From Leptobrachium leishanense (taxonomy: Eukaryota > Chordata > Amphibia > Anura > Megophryidae): DNA of 64,000 bases. Within the stretch, counting starts at the first letter, position 1; the number at the start of each line of letters is the position of its first letter. Where the stretch lies: contig CM019068.1 of assembly GCA_009667805.1 (NCBI GenBank), positions 7,869,733 through 7,933,732 of the forward strand, read 5' to 3'. The notes beneath the pieces are model-generated. The model was not told the origin of the DNA, did no database searches, and worked only from the letters and a program-made list of their open reading frames with translations. Made by a program: the position numbers and the translations under genes. Shown piece after piece: positions 37,101-43,312 of this stretch.

Positions 37101-40100
37101 TATAAACTTAATTTATATATATATGTAGATATCCCTCTCTGTGTGTCTTCAATGGGATTTCCTTTGGCCAATCAGAATACAGCGAGCGCTGGGCTCTGGC
37201 AAGGCACTACATTTAACGGATTAATCCATATAAATTTCATTATCAGATCACACGTGTTTTAATGAAATCGCTCTGTAAATCTTATTTGTAACAAACAATG
37301 TAGAGAAAACCACGATTTCCTTCTGGTGAGCAGCTTTTATTAACTCTACATATTAACCCCATCACTTCCTGCAGCGCAGTCCCTGGTGACGTTAATACCT
37401 GGCTCCATTCTTGGCTTTGCTGCAGCTCCTGGAATCGGTTCCTGTACTCGACCACCTGCGGAGAGATGTAAATGATCACAAACACTTACACGCCACTGTG
37501 TAACGTTCCCACGTATTACAGAAGACACACAAGATGTGTTACACACATACACACACACGTTAAATTTCCCAGCTCGCCTATTTGTAAACGTTGGATTCTC
37601 GGAGGAATTCTCGGCTTTTGTGAATAAGCTTAGAGTGTTTACATTAAAGGGTTATTCAAAGACACCGAAATATCACCGTCGTTCTGGTGCTCTCTCGTTC
37701 GCTGCAATTCGGCGAGTTAAATTCGCCGACACTGCAGCAGGCATGTACTGGCCATAGGAACTACAGGGAGATTCCCGGTGGGCTGATGGCTCAGTGGGCC
37801 GGTGTGAATGCTGGTTCACCACATGGATCGCACTGCCCTTAATGGGTGAGAATTTCCTCACTGTCTGAAAAACTGATCAGTCTGCCGCAGTCACATATTG
37901 GGGCCACCGTGCCGGTGAGACTCGCTGCTCATGTGCCGGTGAGACTCGCTGCTCATGTGCCGGTGAGACTCGCTGCTCATCCGCCTCACCTTAAGACATG
38001 GTGCGCACTCAACCTCAGTGCCGCTGCGTTGCTTTAGGCTATGGTCAGACGAACGCATTTTTTCGCGCTGTCAGTGAAAAAGTGCGTTCGAACGAATGGA
38101 CGTATTTTTCCCCGGAATACGCGATAGCGGTCATACGATGCGCCTTTTCGTCCGTGATTTTGTACGGATCATCAATAAAACACTTTTTGCGTCTGGACGT
38201 TATGTTGGCCGGACATTAGCAGCGTCTGACGTCTCCCAATCACGCACACACGCCTCTAGCGGACGCAGCGCACTCTGTACGTCAGTAGTAGCGGTTTGAC
38301 GTTCTAGAAAAAATGCGTTCGTTTGCCACTTGCGTTGCACGGACAAACTTTCGTGCGGCCGTTCGTCGTATGTTCCCCGGCATTGGACGTCATTTGCTGC
38401 TAGCACGGCCGTGATTTCGTGCGGCTAAACGCACGTGAAAAATGCGTTCGTCTGACCCTAGCCTTATCCAATCACTCTGCAGCAACTCCGGTAACTGTAG
38501 AGCGATTGGTTGAGCGATCCGGTTGGTTTATATACTATTTTTGTCCGCGTGTACATAATTAAAGTGGGCCGGTCTGGATTAAGTCCAGGGCTGATTTTTT
38601 TTGTCCAAGTCCAGCCCTGTCCTGCAGTGAATTTAGCGTTCACCAAATTTTGCTGAAAAAATCCCGAAAAATGCCTAAAAAAATTAATAAAGAGACTTTT
38701 TGCTGCAGATTAAAATAATAAACGGTTTATTAGATATTGAATAGAAACGGGAATATTTTTAACATTGAAACCTATGGGATTCGCCTGATTAAACCTGCCG
38801 AATGAAACCACTGAATATCAGGGCATTTCACTGACATTTCTCTGCTGTTCAATGTGAATAGATTAACCATTGCTTCTCTATGGGGGATTTCACTGCCGCC
38901 GAACAGCACTGTATTTCACTGCTGCCGAACAGCACCATATTTCACTGCCGCTGAACAGACACCGTATTTCACTGCCACCGAACAGCACTGTATTTCACTG
39001 CCGCCGAACAGGCACCGTATTTCACTGCCGCTGAACAGGCACCGTATTTCACTGCCGTCGAACAGGCACCGTATTTCACTGCCGCCGAACAGGCACCGTA
39101 TTTCACTGCCGCCGAACAGCACCGTATTTCACTGGTGTTAAACAGGCACCGTATTTCACTGGCGAACTGCCTGCTCTCTGAATAGCCGAATAACCCCGAA
39201 ATGTCACGGTATGGGGAAATTCACTGTTCAGTGCAGTTCAGTGGCACGTTCGGCTCTCTCCCCTATAGTGGTGCCAGATCGGCCATGTTTTCTGGACCAT
39301 ATACAGGGTTATTCAGAGAGAAATGAAAAGTCACCGTATGTTCGGTGACTTTTCGTTCGCTTCAAATCGGCGATCCTATTTCGGCGACCCTGAGGTGTAT
39401 TCAGCAAGTACCACAGGGCTGTCGTATTGCATGGAAAAGCCGCCGCAAACCCGACGAACACTCACTAAAACCCGCAAAAACATCAGTATTAACCCCACAG
39501 AACACGTCGGAGGAACCCGAGCAGCTGCCGATCACAGCGCAGAGCAGCCGCCGGAAAAAGCCGACACAGCAGACGAATGGAGTGAAAAGAAAGAAAAAAA
39601 ACAGTCCGCTTGAATGTTTGAAAAGTGAAACGCTGTTTGCAAAGAAACTACTGAGCGAAAATGTCTGAAATTTACATATAAAATCCAATGAATGAGAATA
39701 AAGGGGGCTGTTACAGAAAAAAGAAAAAATGATTTAAAAAAAGGGGAAAAAAAATTTGCTAAAAAATGCCTGAAAGATCCTAAAAAATCTATAAATAAAG
39801 AGACTCTTTACTGCAGAATTTTATAATAAACGGTTTATTAGATATTGAATTAAAACGGGAATATTTTTAACGTTGAAGCCTATGGGATTCTCCTGATTAA
39901 ACCTGTCGAATGAAACCACCGAATGGCAGGACATTAGGGGAACCTTTCACTGCTGGTTTGTGTTCTCTGAATAGCCGAAGCAGTGCTTCTCTATGGGGAT
40001 TTCACTGCCCTCGAACAGGGACCGAACAGGCACCGTATGTTCAGGCAATTCGCCAACAATTAAACTCTGAATAGCCGAATGGCCAGGAAAGGTAACCGTA

Positions 40101-40728
40101 TACTGAATCACTGTTCACTGTCATTTCGGATCTCTTTGAATAACCCGGATATTGTTATTTCATGCAGGTGGAGAGCACAGGGAAGGTGCTGCCCTGCGGT
40201 ATGTATAATTCACATGCTGCAGGAGGGAGATGTGTCCTGGGATTCCACTTTAACGTCTTACCTGCAGCACATGAGTTATACATACTGCAGGGCTATATTT
40301 TTAATGCACTGCCCCTCAGCCTGAATAAATAATAACAGGGTTATTCAGAGAGAAGTGAAAACCAGGAGAATTGGCAGGAGAAGAGAAAAATCTAGACCAA
40401 ATAGCCGATTTGGAAAGTGAGATAAATGGGAGAATTTTTTTGGTTTGGCTATTTTGACCTAGAATTTTCCATTCTCCAGTCATTCTCCTGGTTTTCACTT
40501 CTCTCTGAATAACCCTGTAAGTGTCCCGGAAAACATGGTCAATGTGGCAGCGTACCCGGAAATTACCTTCGCCTGGAGCTTCTCCACAAGTATGGCCTGT
40601 CTCTTCTGAGCATCCAGAGAGATCTGCAGCTCCTTCTGCAGGGACAGCCAGTCCCGGCCCAGTACGGCCCCTTGGGTCATGCCTTCTCTAGGAACATCAG
40701 CGTCCATCTGAACTGGGACAGGGAGCAT
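1..40728 (-). CDS. CEP250: CEP250 (C-Nap1)-like centrosomal linker gene, 14 exons seen, 3' end outside the window
   Basis: Spliced gene encoding a very long coiled-coil protein. Known role of the family: CEP250/C-Nap1 sits at the proximal ends of centrioles, anchors rootletin fibres that hold the two centrosomes together, and is released by NEK2 phosphorylation before mitosis. What I see: 14 exons with consensus GT/AG borders whose phases join without a break, giving at least 2,620 codons. Successive exons follow human CEP250 order as I remember it: a LVxKLQAKV block, EEEQxRCESLA, a block around KLTxDW, LEGxL...AEQxIAEL, a LExSLFxxQ block, and VIQGE-like. Rootletin (CROCC) is the closest relative and the main alternative; the KLQAKV and AEL...AEVxxLRxAAxK blocks fit CEP250 better. 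The introns hold most of the window's transposons. The human protein is about 2,440 residues, so this one is longer. Confidence 0.82.
2298..3050 (-). repeat. Coding 348-bp tandem repeat in the giant exon
   Basis: At least three consecutive units of 348 bp, plus a shorter 327-bp one next to them, share long identical stretches such as the segment around EMGREVRAQ and [19 protein letters not shown]. The reading frame is intact in every unit. Confidence 0.8.
4196..5171. other. Intron 13, no feature recognised
   Basis: Intron of the CEP250-like gene between the two duplicated exons. I see no transposon ends or conserved reading frame in it. Confidence 0.6.
5172..5918 (-). CDS. CEP250: CEP250-like exon 13, duplicate of the start of exon 14
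   Basis: 747 bp (249 codons), phase 0 to 0, acceptor ctatgtag and donor GCAAAG|gtaatg. It is entirely predicted coiled coil, beginning [20 protein letters not shown]. Its first ~230 residues match the start of the next exon in order and spacing ([11 protein letters not shown] / [31 protein letters not shown] / [20 protein letters not shown]), at roughly 60% identity by eye. This is a tandem exon duplication. The frame runs on to a stop at 5,112, but the donor and the phase support splicing. Confidence 0.85.
5919..6538. other. Intron 12, left part
   Basis: AT-rich intron with a poly-A run at about 6,474-6,492. No feature recognised apart from the hAT element that follows. Confidence 0.5.
6547..6956. 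mobile_element. hAT-type non-autonomous element (MITE)
   Basis: 410 bp with ends TAGGGCTGTGCAAT and its inverted match ATTGCACAGCCCTA. It is flanked by a perfect 8-bp direct repeat, CCGTCCGG, at 6,539-6,546 and 6,957-6,964. Eight-bp duplications are the hallmark of hAT transposons. The interior holds a second inverted repeat (about 6,660-6,810) with GC-rich arms around ...GGGCGCTCGC... . There is no transposase. Confidence 0.9.
6965..7902. other. Intron 12, right part
   Basis: Contains a short inverted repeat at about 7,508-7,585 (arms ggaactacat / atgtagttcc), probably a hairpin-type MITE remnant. Otherwise unremarkable. Confidence 0.5.
7903..7997 (-). CDS. CEP250: CEP250-like exon 12
   Basis: 95 bp, acceptor attttctgcag and donor TGCCAG|gtacag, phase 1 in and 0 out. 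It encodes [20 protein letters not shown] and a helix ending VEKECQ. It continues the VQG(E/D)V segment of the family. Confidence 0.84.
8076..8203 (-). CDS. CEP250: CEP250-like exon 11
   Basis: 128 bp, acceptor gctctctttcag and donor CAAG|gtggga. It encodes [20 protein letters not shown] then [13 protein letters not shown] and a VQG end. This parallels LLESSLFEAQQQNSVIEVTK and GQLEVQIQTV in human CEP250. The phase (2 in, 1 out) joins both neighbours. Confidence 0.88.
8266..8446. repeat. Short palindromic MITE
   Basis: About 180 bp whose halves are inverted copies: aaccctggtccacaggtccc at the left and gggacctgaggaccaggg at the right, with aggccaggttt / aaaacctgtcct inside. It reads through as open frames on both strands, which are not genes. 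Confidence 0.75.
8880..9015 (+). repeat. Dispersed repeat tail with simple-repeat end
   Basis: Ends in tacagcgctgcggaatatgc, then tttataaataaagaat and a run of aat. The same sequence is present inverted at 50,800-50,935, so it is a dispersed retroposon (SINE or LINE 3' end). A related core occurs at about 14,310-14,350 and in the 36.4-37.1 kb array. Confidence 0.7.
9040..10497 (-). mobile_element. Tc1/mariner-family transposon, internally deleted
   Basis: Ends CACTGCGCAAAAA at the left and the inverted ...TTTTTTGAGCAGTG at the right, next to TA. The transposase remnant lies in minus orientation between 10,185 and 9,307. The N-terminal part ([20 protein letters not shown]...) has helix-turn-helix character. 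It fuses straight onto DESRFTLST, so about 60 codons between the DNA-binding and catalytic domains are missing. [12 protein letters not shown] and [10 protein letters not shown] of the DDE domain follow in another frame. It is inactive. Confidence 0.88.
9307..10185 (-). pseudogene. Broken Tc1-family transposase
   Basis: Three frame fragments: N-terminal domain 9,880-10,185, central DDE part about 9,693-9,870, and C-terminal part 9,307-9,654 ending GGHTHH. The second Asp (QDN) and the Glu (NPIE) blocks are readable, but the frame is broken and there is an internal deletion. No function expected. Confidence 0.85.
10590..10645 (+). ncRNA. Hammerhead-ribozyme-like core
   Basis: CTGATGA at 10,595-10,601, then a strong stem (AGTCCGC / GCGGACT) and GAAAC at 10,622-10,626, the order of the hammerhead catalytic core. 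There is one extra base beside the stem, and I cannot define a convincing stem III. The same GAAACGTTG tail recurs at 49.5 and 63.2 kb. Penelope-like elements are known to carry such ribozymes. Confidence 0.4.
10760..13788. repeat. 3-kb AT-rich satellite-like tandem array (about 46-bp unit)
   Basis: The unit is atactgtatcatgcagag then tatagcagtgcgtagtgat with a variable (AT)n run. Three-unit higher-order repeats of about 138 bp are marked by gtgatacagtatatat. The left half repeats as a block: rare variants such as agtacgtaga (10,901 and 12,346) and agtgcatagt (11,641 and 13,085) recur 1,444-1,445 bp apart. Minus-strand open frames of the MIYIYIY type are artefacts of the repeat. Confidence 0.95.
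13880..14705. repeat. Long imperfect inverted repeat (fold-back element)
   Basis: Outer arms: 13,886-13,971 against 14,618-14,702 (shared ctgagcaaaatcata). Inner arms: 14,155-14,296 against 14,464-14,603 (shared tactaatagttgaata, ggacagatc). The left arm is interrupted by a separate insertion. The loop (14,297-14,463) contains a core of the dispersed tacagcgct repeat. Confidence 0.85.
13972..14154 (+). mobile_element. SINE-like insertion inside the inverted repeat
   Basis: 183 bp ending in a taaataaataa tail, flanked by GGGTGTC at 13,965-13,971 and 14,155-14,161. The right arm of the host palindrome has a single copy of this site. The 3' part (cccaggacatact...cctggtaaaatac) recurs at 59,872-59,958, confirming a dispersed family. 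Confidence 0.75.
14706..15234. other. Intron segment, nothing recognised
   Basis: AT-rich intron sequence without a supported feature, up to the exon at 15.2 kb. Confidence 0.5.
15235..15359 (-). CDS. CEP250: CEP250-like exon 10
   Basis: 125 bp, acceptor tcttttctgcag and donor ATCCG|gtgaga, phase 0 in and 2 out. After a Gly/Asp-rich start it encodes [20 protein letters not shown], matching the VRLQAVERDRQDLAEQLQGL stretch of human CEP250. It sits next to a terminal-inverted-repeat element in the upstream intron. Confidence 0.83.
15391..16076. mobile_element. Non-autonomous DNA element with GC-rich inverted ends
   Basis: Left end AGGGCCTTATTACAATCTTC and right end matching its inverted form (GAATGTAATAGGGCCCT). 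The subterminal regions are full of cgcg and cgca words on both sides. No transposase is seen. The target duplication is unclear, so I do not assign a superfamily. Confidence 0.75.
16185..16855. repeat. 61-bp minisatellite
   Basis: About ten copies of a 61-bp unit with gaggagcctggaggtgaacc, acacacattctgcagcgccc and tgtgcgactcc. Two copies carry an extra segment (gggacaaaacacatca). It lies in an intron of the CEP250-like gene; open frames on both strands arise from the repeat. Confidence 0.93.
17114..17308 (-). CDS. CEP250: CEP250-like exon 9
   Basis: 195 bp, phase 0 to 0, donor CTGCGG|gtgagc. The acceptor is ...cggagcag; an alternative AG three bases upstream would add one Gln. It encodes coiled coil beginning [19 protein letters not shown]. 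The polypyrimidine tract is weak, so the 5' border is the less certain one. Confidence 0.78.
17452..17598 (-). CDS. CEP250: CEP250-like exon 8
   Basis: 147 bp, phase 0 to 0, acceptor ccttccag and donor CAG|gtgagg. It encodes [20 protein letters not shown] then [20 protein letters not shown]. This follows human AEQSIAELSSSENTLKTEVA and DLRAAAVKLSALNEALALDK almost residue for residue, and is the strongest single piece of evidence for the family. Confidence 0.9.
17718..17862 (-). CDS. CEP250: CEP250-like exon 7
   Basis: 145 bp, acceptor gtctcgcag and donor CACAAG|gtagag, phase 2 in and 0 out. It encodes a helix containing [20 protein letters not shown], matching ELITLREALESSHLEGELLR in human CEP250. 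An internal GAAG|gtgact looks like a donor, but using it would remove conserved residues and break the phase. Confidence 0.87.
17990..19483 (-). CDS. CEP250: CEP250-like large exon with 14-residue tandem repeats
   Basis: 1,494 bp, acceptor gactttgcag and donor GGCA|gtgagt. The start ([13 protein letters not shown]) aligns with the RDLMELKAEH region of human CEP250. A linker of about 80 residues rich in Pro, Ser and Gly follows, then coiled coil to the end. Between about 18,271 and 18,774 there are 12 nearly identical 42-bp units, each coding 14 residues of the type [14 protein letters not shown], i.e. two heptads. More divergent copies continue to about 18,990. Because 42 is a multiple of 3, changes in copy number keep both the frame and the heptad register. 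Long antisense open frames here are repeat shadows. Confidence 0.85.
18271..18774 (-). repeat. Coding 42-bp minisatellite (two heptads per unit)
   Basis: Twelve units of 42 bp differ only at a few positions (Ala/Thr, Val/Ala). Variants recur in order, for example the unit with tgttgcagc at copies 2 and 6, suggesting multi-unit duplication. Confidence 0.9.
19484..19929. other. Intron 5, start
   Basis: No supported feature before the 36-bp minisatellite begins. Confidence 0.5.
19930..20646. repeat. 36-bp minisatellite, left part
   Basis: Tandem copies of a 36-bp unit (atccctctctgtgtgtctcc then atttatacatgtagat). It is the same array as at 30.55-34.55 kb, separated from it by the LINE insertion. 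36 is a multiple of 3, so long open frames with [16 protein letters not shown] repeats appear; these are not genes. Confidence 0.95.
20635..20646. repeat. Target-site duplication of the LINE (left)
   Basis: GTGTGTCTTCAT, identical to 30,550-30,561. It is at least 12 bp; the true length is hard to fix because the target is itself a repeat. Confidence 0.8.
20660..21214 (-). other. LINE 3' end and UTR
   Basis: Remainder of ORF2 and 3' untranslated part of the LINE, ending in the A tail. Other frames here show no known domain. Confidence 0.6.
21215..22491 (-). pseudogene. LINE ORF2, C-terminal part
   Basis: Continues the ORF2 frame on the other side of the nested LTR element: [28 protein letters not shown], and [10 protein letters not shown], typical of the L1-clade region after the reverse transcriptase. 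There is a frame change near 21,460, after which a tail with [10 protein letters not shown] corresponds to the Cys-containing C-terminal domain. The first residues continue exactly from the last ones before the insertion once one target duplication is removed. Confidence 0.87.
22497..23580 (+). repeat. 5' LTR
   Basis: Begins TGTCACGGG and ends ...CCGTCATA. It contains an AATAAA signal at 22,896-22,901, a perfect 12-bp hairpin at 22,759-22,790, and a cluster of GATCCGA words at about 23,000-23,310. Confidence 0.93.
23582..23599 (+). other. Primer-binding site, tRNA-Leu(AAG) type
   Basis: TGGTGGCAGCGGTGGGAT begins one base after the LTR. It is complementary to the 3' end of vertebrate tRNA-Leu(AAG) (…ATCCCACCGCTGCCA plus CCA) as I remember that tRNA: 18 of 18 positions. 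Confidence 0.82.
23673..25322 (+). CDS. Single ORF of the LTR element, unknown protein
   Basis: 549 codons, acidic, not recognised. No zinc knuckle, Asp protease (DTG) or polymerase motif is visible. In order: a basic start ([13 protein letters not shown]); a helix about residues 45-95 with [20 protein letters not shown]; three ~29-residue Ser/Pro-Gly repeats ([32 protein letters not shown]) at about 110-170; then two related helical segments, [19 protein letters not shown] and [19 protein letters not shown]; then a Pro/Glu-rich part. Near the end a ~45-bp motif coding [10 protein letters not shown] recurs about 194 bp later in another frame, so an indel has probably moved the tail out of frame: frame 25,082-25,606 continues the same style. 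It could be a diverged Gag or a captured gene. Confidence 0.6.
   Translation: MLENRGGTPGNKKRKTLIKELTKMDQDGAMTPVPSPVHAEVEEDAGLREVRRRIALLGDAPATADRCRVIREFYREVEQEKDRQHELRLAELRGAEPEDWNPEPYPVEPWVEAHSSTGASPGESATPSDYACGTLSSPGACIEDVTYPRDSRMETHSPPGAASEDATFPIEKRCSCAGTFADMKAVLARELPEGLEQDQRSTEELWYEALDHERDCHGVYIPSDAVVHRVQYDVRAAFLQGRAPEEWEAELRSLVQEETALDAAYRALRWLTACPTARPMGGSSIAGPRYGGTGLLYASMAADPEFGEETEERMEDILERRELEIPSDSRDSVFEELESLAEREWELEVAYRRLLDSVPQSSLSSPWWDGSAEEVDSPQVWDLWEAEADPWVPVGVPAEEDTPFTPQEDRVAEATGPAGEETDGLPGMGCAQPLFAPGGEVTILPQGDLQPAEELATGQSVAGLCPSLPPCPAGRVRLTPCNRCGIHLFPSSAAGKSSQVWPYLLLRLPGPYLAIQRKSWQRGRAPRASAHFGNPWARGPHAATVLSHR
25591..25606 (+). other. Polypurine tract
   Basis: GGGGGAGGGGGAGGAG directly before the right LTR, the usual plus-strand primer of LTR elements. 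Confidence 0.88.
25607..26689 (+). repeat. 3' LTR
   Basis: Near-identical copy of the left LTR, with AATAAA at 26,005-26,010 and the hairpin at 25,869-25,900. Single-base indels against the left copy are visible, for example in the ggaaataaagg, gtccccgcg and gtaccggctcc stretches. Confidence 0.93.
26695..28885 (-). pseudogene. LINE ORF2, N-terminal part (endonuclease and reverse transcriptase), frameshifted
   Basis: Starts at ATG 28,885-28,883 ([20 protein letters not shown]), typical of the APE endonuclease start. A frameshift and stop occur near 28,750, around the conserved QETH motif, and another frame change near 28,480, around the GDFN motif. From there to the nested LTR element the frame is open, with SDHAPL of the endonuclease, then reverse transcriptase blocks [37 protein letters not shown] and [11 protein letters not shown]. 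The catalytic FADD is present, but the frame breaks make it non-functional. Confidence 0.9.
28886..29445 (-). other. LINE inter-ORF region
   Basis: Between ORF1 and ORF2 of the LINE; contains a purine-rich stretch at about 29,045-29,110. No separate gene seen. Confidence 0.55.
29446..30372 (-). CDS. LINE ORF1 protein (L1 ORF1p-like)
   Basis: 308 residues, uninterrupted. In the L1 family this protein is an RNA-binding trimer that coats the LINE transcript. Visible here: a Ser/Pro-rich N-terminus, a coiled coil at about residues 60-125 ([20 protein letters not shown]), then the conserved ENRxRRxNxR-like motif as [17 protein letters not shown]. An RRM-like region and a C-terminal domain with [12 protein letters not shown] and YTDLS follow. 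Length and layout fit L1 ORF1p. It lies just inside the 5' end, upstream of the broken ORF2. Intact coding in an otherwise broken element suggests a fairly young copy. Confidence 0.87.
   Translation of the reverse strand: MEPAKSAKRDRVREAQDGGSPSSVSSFTMEAAVAGPPCMSDTSPPSESRIHAMLQELRSTIQTDLKEALQELRCDVQDLGERTDSLEAKTDDLCLAHNDLVDRHIALQTAHDTMATKLADLEDRSRCNNVRIRGIPEAVTPADLQPYIMELFQILVPTYSSQDFLMDWAHRLPRAKNLPPSASRDVLVRVHFFHVKEALMRASRKSMPLPSPYAEVSFYTDLSTATMSKRREFSSFTKILRDHSMAYRWGFPTKILLWREGVLHVIPDPLTGMRLLTEWKVVSEFTPPREESSSPLKVSPEWHRVRLK
30550..34545. repeat. 36-bp minisatellite, right part
   Basis: About 4 kb of the same 36-bp unit as the left part, with shortened units (…atatccctgtgtgtctcc) and compound units (gggtgtctctctctgtgtgt). 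Blocks are re-duplicated: the gggtgtctctctctgtg variant at about 31,563 recurs near 32,414, 851 bp on. Open frames in every direction are repeat artefacts. Confidence 0.95.
34585..34736 (-). CDS. CEP250: CEP250-like exon 5 (divergent)
   Basis: 152 bp between an acceptor gagttttcag and a donor GGAAG|gtaaga, phase 0 in and phase 2 out. It encodes a segment with [18 protein letters not shown], recalling the YLKGEHGRLLSLWRE block of human CEP250. The phase fits both neighbours: the split Arg codon AG|G leads into Asp-Leu of the next exon, as RDL does in human. It lies between two tandem arrays. The pyrimidine tract is short and the sequence divergent, so confidence is lower than for the other exons. 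Confidence 0.68.
34862..35785. repeat. 22-bp minisatellite
   Basis: About 41 copies of gatcccgtgcttccagagcg plus gc. Variants cluster: gcggc units in the left half, gcagc and gctgc units in the right half. 22 is not a multiple of 3, so all frames stay open for long distances on both strands. It is in the intron between exons 4 and 5. Confidence 0.95.
35894..36059 (-). CDS. CEP250: CEP250-like exon 4
   Basis: 166 bp, acceptor tatttgcag and donor GAG|gtaaga, phase 2 in and phase 0 out. It begins with the rest of an Arg codon then [13 protein letters not shown], and carries [20 protein letters not shown]. These match the RCESLAEVN and ALREDVEKLTVDW segments of human CEP250, and rootletin has the same segments. 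The frame stays open beyond the donor only because it enters a 22-bp tandem repeat. Confidence 0.88.
36140..36198 (-). CDS. CEP250: CEP250-like exon 3
   Basis: 59 bp, phase 0 in and phase 2 out, acceptor aatctag and donor CAG|gtaagc. It encodes a short helix ending RLEEEQR, the family's LEEEQQR motif. The split arginine codon (AG|G) is completed by the next exon. Confidence 0.85.
36395..37110. repeat. ~50-bp tandem array derived from a retroposon tail
   Basis: About 14 units of tacggagtctgctggcacca, tataaacacattataat and a variable aat run. The unit resembles the 3' tail of the dispersed repeat at 8.9 and 50.8 kb (tacagcgctgcggaat...tttataaataa). Confidence 0.88.
37122..37152. repeat. Solitary unit of the 36-bp minisatellite
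   Basis: atgtagatatccctctctgt and gtgtcttca match one unit of the array that ends 2.6 kb away. Confidence 0.8.
37399..37455 (-). CDS. CEP250: CEP250-like exon 2
   Basis: 57 bp, phase 0 at both ends, between a ctccgcag acceptor and a CAG|gtatta donor. It encodes [19 protein letters not shown], which continues the KLQAK block of the preceding exon just as human CEP250 continues with VLQYRSWCQELE. Confidence 0.85.
37460..38033. other. Intron 1 segment
   Basis: Contains gggttattcaaagacacc at about 37,650, resembling the end of the gggttattca family, and three copies of a 23-bp unit (cgtgccggtgagactcgctg...) at about 37,907-37,980. Otherwise nothing. Confidence 0.5.
38037..38463. mobile_element. 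Harbinger-like MITE, copy 1
   Basis: 427 bp with inverted ends GGCTATGGTCAGACGAACGC / ...CGTCTGACCCTAGCC, flanked by TTA on both sides. The interior is rich in CG and shared with copies at 52.7, 55.9 and 60.2 kb. Confidence 0.85.
38640..39260. repeat. Partial copy of the gggttattca MITE family with internal tandem repeats
   Basis: aataaagagactttttgctg and following bases match 39,790-39,930 and 55,740-55,860. At about 38,886-39,160 a ~31-bp unit (accgtatttcactgccgc cgaacag) is repeated about nine times. Confidence 0.7.
39304..40148. mobile_element. gggttattca-family non-autonomous element
   Basis: Left end CAGGGTTATTCAGAGAGAAA, right end matching inverted (ctttgaataacccgg). Subterminal short inverted repeats (aaagtcaccg / cggtgacttt). 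No transposase seen. A longer relative lies at 55.2-56.6 kb. Confidence 0.75.
40336..40517. mobile_element. 182-bp palindromic MITE with TAA duplication
   Basis: CAGGGTTATTCAGAGAGAAG at the left and its inverted counterpart at the right, flanked by TAA on both sides, which suits PIF/Harbinger. It lies 50 bp from the donor of the start exon. Confidence 0.85.
40567..40728 (-). CDS. CEP250: CEP250-like exon with probable start codon
   Basis: The frame runs from ATG at 40,728-40,726 to a donor GAAG|gtaatt, ending in phase 0. It encodes 54 residues finishing in [14 protein letters not shown], very close to the same place in human CEP250. The frame stays open upstream to an AG acceptor at 40,754-40,753, so the exon itself probably begins at 40,752. 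I chose this ATG because the distance to the conserved block (about 27 residues) resembles human CEP250. A further N-terminal coding exon upstream cannot be excluded. A 182-bp MITE lies only 50 bp inside the following intron. Confidence 0.8.
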
Positions 40729-40752
40729 CAGGAGGACCGCGGGCTCCTCTTC

Positions 40753-41097
40753 CTACATTCCCCATCACTTTTCATGTGTAGCACCAGAAAGGAAACAACT
40801 CTGAAAAACAGGACAAGCTTGTTATGAATTGATAGCTCTGCAGCAAACTTCGCAAAATACCATCTTCTCCCGTCACCAGGCTTCCTGGACACTTGTTCTC
40901 AGATGAGGATTATCGGTAAATGCGTGAACAAACAGGGTCACCAGGACGGCCATGTTTTTCGGAACACAAATTACAATTTCATGGAGAGGAGGGGGGTCAC
41001 TGGGAAAAGTGCTGCCCTGCAACATGTATAATTCATATGCTGCAGGATGGAAATCAAGGCAGGTCACCTGGGATTCCTTTTTGATTTACCTGCAGTG
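40753..41097. repeat. Left half of a dispersed palindromic repeat
   Basis: From about 40,935 (cggccatgttttt) to 41,097 it resembles 40,150-40,330 and, inverted, 47,884-48,000 (aacatggccgatctgg). Its other half lies beyond the insertion at 41,098-47,883. Confidence 0.6.
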
Positions 41098-41324
41098 TGT
41101 CGAAGATATATCAAATAAGAAATTTATACGAGTATAAATATCAATCGTCTATATTTCCTAGAAATTCTCCTAAATTCTTTTAATTGTATGTGTTTTGCTT
41201 TAAAAAATATAATAATCAACAACCGGATAAAAACATATATATATTTATTACGTATACAAAAAAGTTTCAAATCTCATATCATTAGCAAAGATTTATAAAC
41301 AACCACAACATCCATCAGCACATA

Positions 41325-42943
<1,619 letters not shown>

Positions 42944-43312
42944 TAGATTACTAGCCTCCCAATATATGTATCTCCTGTTAGTAACTGCATATATGATTAA
43001 TATCATTTACTTTATCAGTTAGTAACTATACACAGATGGTTAATAAACATTTCTGCTTAACGAAAACAATTAACATGTATTTCCCAGCAAACCAATGTTT
43101 AACAAGCTAGATCTTGTAGAGATATTTGTATCTCTCTATGCTACGTGGATCAACAAAAGATGAGCTATTTCTAGAATAAGTAATAACTTATTTAGCGAAT
43201 CCTCCCCTAATAGAGAATTAAGCTTCTAATCTTCTGCTTTTTATAATGCAGTTATATAATTCCTTGCTTATTAATTTCAATCACAGTAACTTCCAAATTC
43301 AATATATATATA

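Noticed and set aside
1..40728. Rootletin (CROCC) as the identity of the coiled-coil gene
   Set aside because: Related, but several exons match CEP250 better from memory; kept as the main alternative pending alignment.
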